A stretch of 14,504 bases of DNA. It comes from Acidobacteriota bacterium. GTDB lineage: Bacteria; Acidobacteriota; Terriglobia; Terriglobales; Acidobacteriaceae. The stretch covers positions 1 to 14,504 of the forward strand of contig JAJZNH010000665.1 of NCBI GenBank assembly GCA_021811745.1. Reading direction: 5' to 3'. The notes below the pieces were generated by a model that had not been told where the DNA came from, searched no databases, and saw only the letters and a list, made by a program, of their open reading frames with translations. Made by a program: the position numbers and the translations under genes. Shown here one piece after another: positions 1 to 8,200 of the stretch (its first letter is position 1; the number at the start of each line of letters is the position of its first letter).

Positions 1-2628
1 ATTCTGGCGATCGGTTTCGTGCAGGTGCGGGCCGGCCGCGAACGGTCCGGTCACCAGCAGCACGGCACCGGCGCGCACCCGATCTTCAAGAGCTTTCCAG
101 GCGCTTTCCGTAAGGCCCATGGGCGCGGGCAAAAGAATAAGTTTCGGCGAGCCTAACAGTCCGATCTGGTATTCGCCTACGGCGTACACCTGGCTGCGGG
201 CGTAAGCATAGAGAGCGCGGACCGCGGTTTGCTGCGCCTGGAGCGCATACTCCTTGGCGACCGACATCTGGAACGACTGCGGCAGGACCAGCGCGACCTG
301 CGGCAGCGTGAGTCCCGTGGCCGAGGCTTCCGCCTGGGCGGCAAACGCGCCCAGGTTGCGCATCATGTTTTCCCACACCTTGGCGGAGCCGTCGCTGCGC
401 TTCATGCCGAAATCGGGCTCGCGGGCCCAGTCCCACTGCAGAGCCCCGGTGCTGCCTGCGGCAAAGCCCAGAGCCCACTTGCGCTCGATCAGACCCAGTC
501 CGCTGAATTCGTCGTAGCGCCATGTGCCATCCGGCGCCCACACCGGCTGATAGCCGGTCTCGCCCGTGATGTTGGGGACGCCGGGCCGCTTGGCGGCCAC
601 GGAATCCCACAGCAGCGCATCGTCCTGCCAGTAGGTGTGGTTAGTGGTGAAGGAAACACCGTCGCCGGCGTAGAACTGATTGAGCAGGCGGTCGGTAACG
701 CCGCCCTCGTCCTGGCCCACGTCGATCGATTGCCTGCTGCCGGTGGCACGAATCAGCGCCACCATGGAGCGCACCCAGCCGCCGAACATCGCCTGCGCAA
801 ACAGGTTGTAATCGAGCGCGCGCACCTCATTGGGGTTTCCGTACCGCGCTGCCATGAGGTCGGCGGGAGTGGGCAGGGGCACGGCGTCGAAGCTGCCGAG
901 CTGGCTTGGAGGCACCCGCCACGCTTCCGCCAGCGCGGCCAGGTTGCCGTCGTATTTCTGGCGAAGCCATTTGTGCCATGCAGCCGTTTCTGCCGGATCG
1001 CCGTTCGGGTAATTGCCGCGGAAGATGTGATGGGGGTTCGAGAAGCTGGGCTCGTTGATCAGGTCCCAGCTTAGCCAGGGCACATTCTTGAACGGCTCCA
1101 CGACCGAGCGGACGTAGGCCTGTTCGGCCGCGACAGCTTGCGGATCGAGATACGGATTCGGCGGGGGCGCTTCCGTTTTGGCAGGCGGCGCATCTGCGGC
1201 GCGGGCTGGAGCTTCCGGCCCCGAGTGCGGAGAAAACGCAAAGAACGTGAAGTTCACTGCGATGTGGTGGTGCTGCGCGCACAACAGAAATCCTTCCAGG
1301 TTGCGCAGAAAACGTTGATTGACGCCGCCATTAGGCTCAATAAAACCCGCATTCGACATCCAGACGCCGGTGCGGACAAACGTCACGCCGTGGCTTTCCA
1401 TCTCGGCGAAATCGCGTTCCCATGTGAGCGCATTCCGCGCACTGGAAAAATCCCAGCCGCCTTCATCGGTGGTGAAGTAGTTGGTGCCGACGGGAAAGTA
1501 CGGCGCGCCGCCGCGAGTAAGGAAATCTCCATGCACGCCCAGCGCGGGCCCGGCGGCAACGGCCTTTGCATCTTCGACCCAGAAACCGTTCTGATAGGAC
1601 TCCAGCAATCGGCCGCCGGCATTGAGCTGCGCGGAGACCGTGTAAAAGCCGGGCGCGAGCGGCCGGTTGAACGGAACCGCCAACTTGGCATAGACGAGAT
1701 CGGCGACAGGCAGCGCGGCGGTGTCAATCGTCTTCGTCCCCTCGCGCAACTCGATCTTTACCTCAGCGGCTTCAGAACCGGCCGCGGTTTTGAGCCGGTG
1801 GCTTTGCACAAGCAAGGCGAGATTCGGCGCTTCGCCGGGGCGAACCACGGCAAACTGCGTTTCCACGGAGAACTGGATTGCGCCCTGGCTCGCATAGAGG
1901 ACACTCTGCCGCAGCAGTGCAAGACCGTCCGCGCTCTGCCAGTAGCCAGGTTGGGGATCGAAATCGAGGGCGACGATGCGGCTGCCCGCCGACTGTCCCC
2001 ACGGACGACCGCTATAAATCACCGGAGCCGCGACCAGCAGGCCCTCGCGATCGGCCATGTAGCCCAGTCCGTCGAGCTGTCCCTCGACTGCAAAGAACCT
2101 GCGTGCATGGATTGCGGTTGCGGGAAAGTCGTACCCGGGCTTCCATTGAAAGCGCGCGCCGGCCGGGACCGGAACTTCGTAGGTGTGACGAAAATCTACG
2201 GCCCGTGCATAGGTATCCTGGGGCGCCGACGCGATGAACTTACTCGCCTGTTCGCTGACCGGGACGCGAAACGGCTGCCCGCCGGCGATGAGCAGGCTGC
2301 CGCCGCCGTGCAAATAGGCCTCGATCTCTTTCCATGCGTCCGCGGGAAAGGCTGAGCCGTAGGGCAGAACGAGAAGCTGGGCGCCTGCCAGCGTGGCCGG
2401 ATCCTTGAGCGCCTGGAGGTCCGCAAACTGCGCATCCATTCCAGCGAGCGCCCGTGCAAGGGTCGCGCGCGCCAGCGGTTCGCTGCCGACAGTCGGAAAT
2501 CCCGGCTGCCAGAAAACGATCGTTCTGGCATGCAGCGATGCCGGAACCATGGCGAGAAACACGGCAAATACGAACAGCCGGAGCGCTCGAAACTCCGGCT
2601 GCAAATGGTTCGATACCCCGATCTTCAT
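1..2628 (-). CDS. Secreted clan GH-A glycoside hydrolase (beta-galactosidase/mannanase-like), 3' end outside window
   Basis: An uninterrupted reading frame of 876 codons runs from the ATG at 2628 off the left edge, so the C-terminus is missing. GGGAG lies 6 nt upstream of the ATG (2635-2639). Residues 1-34 look like a Sec signal peptide with a long n-region, cleaved after SLHA. Residues about 35-130 look like a Rossmann or glutamine-amidotransferase-like domain (VLPYGSAFP, LHGGGSLLIAGG). A beta-rich region follows to about 390. A TIM barrel spans about 395-760: E526 in WDLINEPSF is the likely acid/base and E690 in ITGETGY the likely nucleophile, 164 residues apart, with a late barrel strand at QWDWAREPDFG. 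A Pro/Ala-rich stretch (471-490) interrupts the barrel. From about 770 a second Rossmann-like segment begins, recalling the GH42 trimerisation domain. Clan GH-A is well supported; family and substrate are not. It lies 52 nt after the kinase gene, so it is probably in the same operon and acts outside the cytoplasm on an oligosaccharide. Confidence 0.82.
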   Translation of the reverse strand, partial: MKIGVSNHLQPEFRALRLFVFAVFLAMVPASLHARTIVFWQPGFPTVGSEPLARATLARALAGMDAQFADLQALKDPATLAGAQLLVLPYGSAFPADAWKEIEAYLHGGGSLLIAGGQPFRVPVSEQASKFIASAPQDTYARAVDFRHTYEVPVPAGARFQWKPGYDFPATAIHARRFFAVEGQLDGLGYMADREGLLVAAPVIYSGRPWGQSAGSRIVALDFDPQPGYWQSADGLALLRQSVLYASQGAIQFSVETQFAVVRPGEAPNLALLVQSHRLKTAAGSEAAEVKIELREGTKTIDTAALPVADLVYAKLAVPFNRPLAPGFYTVSAQLNAGGRLLESYQNGFWVEDAKAVAAGPALGVHGDFLTRGGAPYFPVGTNYFTTDEGGWDFSSARNALTWERDFAEMESHGVTFVRTGVWMSNAGFIEPNGGVNQRFLRNLEGFLLCAQHHHIAVNFTFFAFSPHSGPEAPARAADAPPAKTEAPPPNPYLDPQAVAAEQAYVRSVVEPFKNVPWLSWDLINEPSFSNPHHIFRGNYPNGDPAETAAWHKWLRQKYDGNLAALAEAWRVPPSQLGSFDAVPLPTPADLMAARYGNPNEVRALDYNLFAQAMFGGWVRSMVALIRATGSRQSIDVGQDEGGVTDRLLNQFYAGDGVSFTTNHTYWQDDALLWDSVAAKRPGVPNITGETGYQPVWAPDGTWRYDEFSGLGLIERKWALGFAAGSTGALQWDWAREPDFGMKRSDGSAKVWENMMRNLGAFAAQAEASATGLTLPQVALVLPQSFQMSVAKEYALQAQQTAVRALYAYARSQVYAVGEYQIGLLGSPKLILLPAPMGLTESAWKALEDRVRAGAVLLVTGPFAAGPHLHETDRQN

Positions 2629-2680
2629 GCTGGGCTCCCGAGTTCAAATTGGTTGATGACGCTTTTTGCGCAACCGCGAT

Positions 2681-3604
2681 TCAGACGGCGGGACCGGCCG
2701 CCGATGCTGTACTCTGCGGCCCTTTGTTTTCGCCCTGGAACCACGCCACGCCGCAGCCGGCCAAGGCGGCGCGATCCTGCAGTTCTGAAATCCGCAACTG
2801 GATTGCGGAGCCGGGCAGTTCCCTCTGCGCCGCGGGCAGAAACAACGCCGCCGAGCGTGCAATGCCGCCACCCAGCACCACCACATCCGGCCGGAATTCA
2901 CTCAATAGCGCCCGGATCACCTTTCCGAGATGCAGGCCCATTTCTTCGAATGCAGCCCGGGCCGCGGGATCGGTTTGCGCGGCCGCGGCGATGTCAACAA
3001 CCTGCCGCTCCATGCCGATGCGGCGCTTGTAACTGGAAACGATCGCGCGCGTGGAGATATAGTCCTCGACGATACCGCCTTCATACGGCAGGTTCCAGAT
3101 CTCCCCCTCGCGGGGAACTCCATGGCCTTCGTGGACGAGCCGCGTCTGCACCGCAAAGGCCGAGCCGATGCCGGTACCCAGCGTAAGACCCGCGGCGCGG
3201 GCAATTCCGCGCGCCGCGCCCGCACCCACTTCGCCCAGCAGGAATGCGTCGGCATCGTTCAGGAAACGGACCAGGCACGGCTCGCAGCCGAGCCGGGCGG
3301 CAAGTTCTCGGCGCAGATCGATTCCGTAAAGATACGGCAGCTTGTGCTGCATGCGGCTGATGCCGGCCGCCAGATCGAAAGGACCGGGCACGGCAAGCAT
3401 CGCGCCGGCGGCACGGTCGGGAGCGTAGCCCACCTGGCGCGCGAGGCGTTCGAGAAGATCCACAAACGAGGCGCTGGTCTGGGCGGCGGGGTGTGGCTCG
3501 CGGAAGACCGGCCCCAGAGCATAATCGCCCGCCCGGCACAGGGCCGCGGACACATGGCTGCCGCCGACATCGAAAGCCAGCACGGATTTTAGGCTGCTTT
3601 GCAT
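2681..3604 (-). CDS. ROK-family sugar kinase (glucokinase/hexokinase-like), atypical, lacks the zinc motif
   Basis: The 307-residue product has the usual length for a single-domain ROK kinase with no DNA-binding domain. Visible motifs are the N-terminal phosphate loop DVGGSH (11-16), FLNDADAFLLGE with likely catalytic base D117 (114-125), LGTGIGSAF (142-150), GEIWNLPY (167-174) where typical ROK kinases have the sugar-binding EIGH region, and VVLGGGIARS (242-251). The ROK zinc signature CxCGxxGCxE is absent, and the usual histidine after the glutamate is replaced by W-N, so the sugar specificity is probably unusual or it is a divergent branch. By family it would phosphorylate a hexose or amino sugar with ATP in the cytoplasm. 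The start is the ATG at 3604, with GAAGG 10 nt upstream. It precedes the secreted hydrolase by 52 nt and follows the LacI gene by 278 bp that contain operator-like dyads. Confidence 0.88.
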   Translation of the reverse strand: MQSSLKSVLAFDVGGSHVSAALCRAGDYALGPVFREPHPAAQTSASFVDLLERLARQVGYAPDRAAGAMLAVPGPFDLAAGISRMQHKLPYLYGIDLRRELAARLGCEPCLVRFLNDADAFLLGEVGAGAARGIARAAGLTLGTGIGSAFAVQTRLVHEGHGVPREGEIWNLPYEGGIVEDYISTRAIVSSYKRRIGMERQVVDIAAAAQTDPAARAAFEEMGLHLGKVIRALLSEFRPDVVVLGGGIARSAALFLPAAQRELPGSAIQLRISELQDRAALAGCGVAWFQGENKGPQSTASAAGPAV

Positions 3605-3619
3605 AGCCCGAAAGCCTTC

Positions 3620-3635
3620 ATGGGATCGTTCCCAT
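3620..3635. promoter_or_regulatory. Proximal LacI-type operator O1
   Basis: ATGGGATCGTTCCCAT is a 16-bp dyad in which 14 of 16 bases are symmetric and the centre is CpG, the form typical of LacI-family operators. It lies 15-31 bp upstream of the kinase ATG and overlaps a -10-like hexamer, so a bound repressor would block transcription of kinase and hydrolase. The regulator gene is immediately upstream. The assignment is inferred from symmetry, position and a second copy at 3810. Confidence 0.55.
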
Positions 3636-3639
3636 CATA
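3634..3639 (-). promoter_or_regulatory. Candidate -10 element of the kinase-hydrolase operon
   Basis: TATGAT on the minus strand differs from TATAAT at one base and lies about 30 nt upstream of the kinase start. No good -35 is seen at 16-18 bp spacing (the nearest is TGATAC at 3657-3662). The overlap with operator O1 makes a repressed promoter plausible. One short hexamer is weak evidence on its own. Confidence 0.3.
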
Positions 3640-3761
3640 CTGCAATGGAATCCGTTGTATCACAGACTTTGCCGAGTGAGCCGGGAGTATTTTTGCATAA
3701 GGTTGAGTTGACGATCAGGCTTTCCGGCCTGCATACCACCAAGTTCGAGGCCGCTGCCAAG

Positions 3762-3785
3762 GCGCAGAACCTGCGTGTTCTGCGC
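3762..3785. other. Perfect 9-bp hairpin between the two operators
   Basis: GCGCAGAAC and its exact reverse complement GTTCTGCGC flank a 6-nt loop. On the minus strand it lies about 97 nt after the LacI stop codon. No T-run follows, so it is not a canonical intrinsic terminator. It could reduce read-through from the regulator gene, or be another protein-binding dyad. Confidence 0.4.
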
Positions 3786-3809
3786 TGCCATCGATTGGAA
3801 GGGATACCA

Positions 3810-3825
3810 ATGGTAACGATCCCTC
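3810..3825. promoter_or_regulatory. Distal LacI-type operator O2
   Basis: ATGGTAACGATCCCTC matches the reverse-strand reading of O1 (ATGGGAACGATCCCAT) at 13 of 16 positions, including the central AACGATCCC. Its centre is 190 bp from the O1 centre. It also sits inside a wider dyad, GGGAT (3801-3805) with ATCCC (3819-3823). It lies just after the 3' end of the LacI gene. A second operator at this distance would suit DNA looping by a tetrameric or paired repressor. Confidence 0.45.
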
Positions 3826-3882
3826 GCGGGCAGGCGTGGGAAAGCGCGGCAGCAACCCTGCATTGGCTCTTGCTTCGCAACC

Positions 3883-4953
3883 TTATTTCATAACCACCGG
3901 CGTGCGATGCCTGCATCCGCAGGAACGGCGAAGCACGATCTCGACCGGCAGCACCAGCCTGGCTCCAGACTCCGGAACCTCGCCCCGGGAGATGCGGTCC
4001 AGAAGCAGGTTGGTTGCGACGCTTCCCATTTCCAGAGCCGGCTGGCGTACCACGGTGAGCGGCGAAGATGTAAACTCAGCCAGATCGAAATCGTCGAAAG
4101 CGGCAAGCGCCAGCTCGCCCGGAACTTTCACTCTCAGCCGCGTGAGGGCGCCCAGAATATAGCGGGTGACGAGGGTGTTGGAGGTGAACATCGCGGTTGG
4201 GCGTTCCCGTTGTGCGAGTTTGTCCTTGAGGATTCGCAGTGCGTTTTCCACCGAATCGCAATCGAAGGTAACATCTTCCGTGAGCCCTGCTTGCTGCATC
4301 GCCTGGCGATATCCCAGAAAGCGTGCGTTGATGGTGAAAAGATTGCGGCGCAAACCGACGAAAGCGATGCGGCGGTGCCCATGCTCCAGCAGATGCTCGA
4401 TCATGCGGCGGGCGCCGGCCGCATTCTGCACCAGGACGACGTCCACACTGCGATCGGATGCCGGCCGGTCAAACGCAACCATCGGCGTTTTGCCGAGGAA
4501 CGCGCGGGTCAAACGCGACTGCCGGGCATGCGCGGGAATCACCGCCAGGCCGTCGACATGCCGCAATAGCATCTGCTCCGCCTCGGCGTACTCCGTCTCG
4601 GGATCTTCACCGGAGGTGGTGAGGATGACCGAATAGCCGCGCTCCCTGGCAACAGCAGTCACCGCATGTGCGCAGTTGGCAAAGAACGGATCGTAGAGAT
4701 AAGGAATGATCAAGCCGATGGAATGGCTGCGATGACCGCGAAAAGCGCGCGCCAGCTCGTTGGGCCGGTACTTCAATTGCGCAATGGCCGTTTGCACACG
4801 CTGCGCCGTCACCGCGGAAACGCGTGTTGTGCCGCTCAGCACGCGGGACACGGTCATGGTGCCCACGCCCGCCAGGCGGGCAACGTCGCTCATCGTGGGC
4901 TTGCGATGCGGAAGCGGTGTGATCTTCCGCTGGATCGAGTTGCCGGCCTTCAA
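3883..4953 (-). CDS. LacI-family transcriptional repressor
   Basis: The N-terminal helix-turn-helix and hinge are clear: KPTMSDVARLAGVGTMTVSR, then VSAVTAQRVQTAIAQLKYRP and NELARAFRG. A periplasmic-binding-protein-type effector domain follows: SIGLIIPYLYDPFFANCAHA, HVDGLAVIP, GHRRIAFVG, the AFDDFDLAEF region and the VVRQPALEMGSVA region. The product has about 356 residues, slightly more than most LacI proteins. I chose the TTG at 4953 because GGAG (4962-4965) lies 8 nt upstream; an ATG at 4974 gives 7 more residues but has no Shine-Dalgarno sequence. The frame stays open upstream to 5187, but that extension resembles no LacI protein. It should bind a sugar ligand and repress the downstream kinase and hydrolase through the dyads at 3620 and 3810. 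No copy of this dyad was found at its own promoter. Confidence 0.9.
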   Translation of the reverse strand: MKAGNSIQRKITPLPHRKPTMSDVARLAGVGTMTVSRVLSGTTRVSAVTAQRVQTAIAQLKYRPNELARAFRGHRSHSIGLIIPYLYDPFFANCAHAVTAVARERGYSVILTTSGEDPETEYAEAEQMLLRHVDGLAVIPAHARQSRLTRAFLGKTPMVAFDRPASDRSVDVVLVQNAAGARRMIEHLLEHGHRRIAFVGLRRNLFTINARFLGYRQAMQQAGLTEDVTFDCDSVENALRILKDKLAQRERPTAMFTSNTLVTRYILGALTRLRVKVPGELALAAFDDFDLAEFTSSPLTVVRQPALEMGSVATNLLLDRISRGEVPESGARLVLPVEIVLRRSCGCRHRTPVVMK

Positions 4954-4961
4954 TCTTCTAT

Positions 4962-4965
4962 CTCC
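4962..4965 (-). promoter_or_regulatory. Shine-Dalgarno GGAG favouring a TTG start for the LacI gene
   Basis: GGAG on the minus strand ends 8 nt before TTG at 4951-4953. The alternative ATG at 4972-4974 is preceded by an A/C-rich stretch without a purine-rich ribosome-binding site. Confidence 0.4.
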
Positions 4966-5084
4966 AGAATACATTTTGTTTGTTGCCCGGCCGAAACTCC
5001 CGAAGAGGCGATAAAAAGAATCTCCGTGCGTACTCGCGCGGTGCACCGATTGCGATGCGGATTTTTCGATCCAACTGAGGCAGA

Positions 5085-5090
5085 AATATA
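5085..5090 (-). promoter_or_regulatory. Candidate -10 of the LacI gene promoter
   Basis: TATATT on the minus strand, in the context CTGATATATTTC, stands out as an AT-rich spot in a GC-rich gap about 130 nt upstream of the likely start. TTGCTC lies 18 nt further upstream and matches a -35 only at its TTG. The rest of the gap 4975-5241 holds no gene that I can support, apart from the hairpin at 5187. Confidence 0.25.
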
Positions 5091-5186
5091 TCAGTCTCTC
5101 TTCCCGGAGAGCAAACGGCAGCGCGTTGGTCCGCTTGTGAAGAGAGCCCCTCCCGTGAGAGTAAGCCCGTGCTGGGCGCCCCAACA

Positions 5187-5216
5187 CACATCACGCCGCT
5201 CACGCGGCGTGATGTG
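5187..5216 (-). terminator. Perfect 13-bp hairpin after the second giant gene (U-less terminator candidate)
   Basis: CACATCACGCCGC and its exact reverse complement GCGGCGTGATGTG flank a 4-nt loop (TCAC on the plus strand). The hairpin starts 25 nt after the stop codon of the giant NHL gene and lies before the LacI gene, where a transcript end would be expected. No T-run follows on either strand, so it would be an I-shaped terminator or an mRNA 3'-end stabiliser. Confidence 0.5.
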
Positions 5217-5241
5217 GTCGTTGCCAGAGCGGATACCATTT

Positions 5242-8200
5242 CTAATGCACGGTTACGTCGATGTAGAACGGCAAAGACACCTGGATTCCGCTGCCATAAA
5301 CCAGGATGCCGTTATTCGTGGACGATCCGCTTCCTGGAACAATACAGTTATCGCCCGCGCCGCCCGGCGAAGGAGAGCAAAAACTACCCACCGATTTGGC
5401 CGTGACCGTCATCGCATAGGATCCGGCAGGCGTGTTCAACGAGGACTGCGGGCTCAAGGTTGTCGTACTGCACGCTGTAATGCTCACAGCCAGCGCACCG
5501 CCGACAATCATGAGGAGGGCCATCAGCAACATCCGACCTTTCTCAAAAGCCCTTCGCCGGACGAAGAGACCGATCATGCCGAAGCCAAAGATCGCCGCCA
5601 GCGTGACCGGTGTTCCAATCGCAAACATGCCGATACTCGTGCCCGCCGACACATTGGTGTAGAGAGTCAGGGTCACCTGGCCTGGCGTGCATTGCTCAGA
5701 GCCGCTGGCAAGGTTTGTCAGGCTATTCTGGGTGTCGGTAGGACAGGTAATATCCACGGCACTGGGAAAGTTCGGGTCCGGGACAGGATAGGTAAACGCG
5801 CACTGCGCATGCGGAGGTAGATTGTCGCAGCTCAGCGAAAGCGGGAAATTGGTGGCGTTCAACTGAGCGTTGTAGGCGGCAGCCCCATAGCCCAGCATAG
5901 AAGACAGAGTCAAATTGACGGTAGCGGTGGCGCCGTTCTGCACCGTCAGCGTCGGAGCAACAGTTTGCGATGCCGAATTGCCGGACTGGGTGATTTGCAC
6001 AACGGGGCCGCGCACCGACTGGAGCAGCGTCGGTGTGGAACCGGTAAGGGGCAGGAAGTTCGCATCGCCGCTGAACACCGGATAAATGTAGTGGGTATAC
6101 ATCACCGGCGAATAAGTGACGCCCTGCGGCACAAACCACAAACAGCTTGTTGGGAACGAGGCCTGGGCTCCCGTGGGCGTGCCGGCGTTCGTGACGGGTA
6201 TGACTCCGGCGCCGATGGAATTCGGGCAGGCCACGCCTGAATATCCACCCGCAGTCGCATACCCGGGCAGATTGCAGTTCGCCGCACCGACTCCGGATAT
6301 TGAGGTTCCCGGCGGGCACGAGGTCACTTTGTCCATCACCGTGATGGTTCCGGTGGGAACTCCGGCGGCAGTGCTCACGTTCATGATGAAGTTGTATTGG
6401 AAGGGCGTTACGCCGGAGTACGGAGTTGTGCCGTTGCCAGTTCCCGCCAACACGAACGGAAGGTCGACGTCGGTTGGATCAGGAAAGTTGGGAATCGAAA
6501 TCCCGGTAACCGCAGACCTCGCCACGTTAGCGACCGCTGTGTTCGTCGATCGGCCGTAGACCCTGTCGCCTATATATTCGGCGGCAAAGCTATCGCTCCC
6601 GGCCAAAACCGGCGCCAGAGCGAAAGTGGCTTTTCCTGTTGCGTCGAGGGTGGCGGTCACCGTGTCGGCTTGAGGAACGATCGTCTGCACGCCATTCACT
6701 GACTTTACGATCCACGTGGGGTAGGTAAGCGAGACGGTTCCGGTAGGAGTCGGGGGCGTTCCGCTCGTACTTGACGGCGTAACTGTTACCGTCACGCTGG
6801 TATTGACCACCTCGGACGAAGGTGCAACGGTCTGAGTCGTCGTGGTGCCCCCAAGCGATGCGGCCGTCCCGGTAGCGTTGATGAATGGATGATTCTGGTC
6901 GTCGTCGGTGAGCCCGATCTGGCTGGTAAGCGTTCCTTGCTCCCCGGCGCCCGGACTGAAATTGACATCGAACTGACAGGTGGCTCCCACTGCAATCGGA
7001 CTACCGACGCAGTTAATATCCGTGGTCGTCCAATCGGTGACGGAAACAGTATCGATCGTCGGATTGGTGGCCGTGAACCCGGTGACAGACAGCGGCGCAT
7101 TCCCGATATTGGTAACGGCAATCGGCAGCGAGGCAGATTGGCTGGGAGATGTGAAGGGCGCAAACGTCAACGTGCCGTTCACCTGCACCACATGCACATT
7201 TTCTGCGGCGCCATCGGTCAAATACACGTTCCCGAACTTATCGAGCGTCACCGCGGTGGGACTGGTAACGGTGGTTGCTACAGATGTGGCACTGCCCGAG
7301 GCAAGCGCACCGCCCACGTACGGAATGCGCATGGTGCCACCGGCGGAAGTCACATACACTGCGCCAGAGGGATCAACGGCGATGTCGGTAGCGCCGGAGA
7401 GGTTGTCCAACAGAGTCACTGGCGTGCCGAAACCACCTGCCATCTCAAAGAGTTTCGCGCCATCGATGACATAGAGGTTGTTATTCGAGTCGACGGCCAC
7501 CGCGGATGGGGCCGTGAAACCTGCTGTCAGCATTGTCTCAGACTGAGCAATCGGACCTGTCGCATTGAAGTTACGGATTTGCACGACACGACCATTTGCC
7601 GGGTCGCAAATGTACAAATCGCCCAGGCTGTCTGCCGCGAGCCGCAGGTTGTCGCCCAGAGGCTTACCTGAGATCGAGCCCGAGACCAGAGTCATCTGAC
7701 CTTCAGGAGCGCTCAGCGACGCAATTGCCGGAATCTCGTAGACCGCGGCATTGGCGCTATCGGCGATGAATACATCGCCGGCGCCATCCACGGCGACACC
7801 GGTCGGGGCAGTCAGACCCGATCCAATGCTGTTCGGCGTTGAGGAGCCACCCGATCCCGCTGGATACTCGAGCACCTCCTTCAAAGCCGCATCGGCTACG
7901 TAGACGTTTCCTTGCGCATCCACTGCGACCTGGCTCGGCAGCATCAGGTTCCCGCCAACATTGGATTCGAGGGAAGGCGTCGTCTGCACCAGGGCGCCTT
8001 CTCCCGTTCCGTGCAGCAGCATGGATGCCACGGTGACATACTGCTCACCGGTAACGACGATCGTATCGGTTCCGGAACTCGGGCAACTGCTGGTACATGT
8101 TGAGGGCGGCACGCCCGAGAACGAGACCTGGAAGCTTGACGAACTCAAGCCTGTTGGCAGAACGGTGAGCTCCTGGCCGTTCAGGGGCGCCAGATTGCTT

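Noticed and set aside
1138..2355. Long open frame on the plus strand (405 codons) opposite the glycoside hydrolase
   Set aside because: It is rich in Arg and Ala with no recognisable domain, and the opposite strand carries a continuous frame with signal peptide and catalytic motifs. It is a GC-driven shadow frame.
3645..3893. Possible small genes in the gap between LacI and kinase (82 codons on plus, 93 on minus)
   Set aside because: They overlap the operator dyads, the hairpin and the LacI 3' end, and show no clear ribosome-binding site or recognisable domain.
4975..5187. Extension of the LacI frame up to a GTG at 5187
   Set aside because: The extra residues do not resemble LacI proteins, the GTG lies at the edge of the 13-bp hairpin, and a better start with Shine-Dalgarno is found at 4953.
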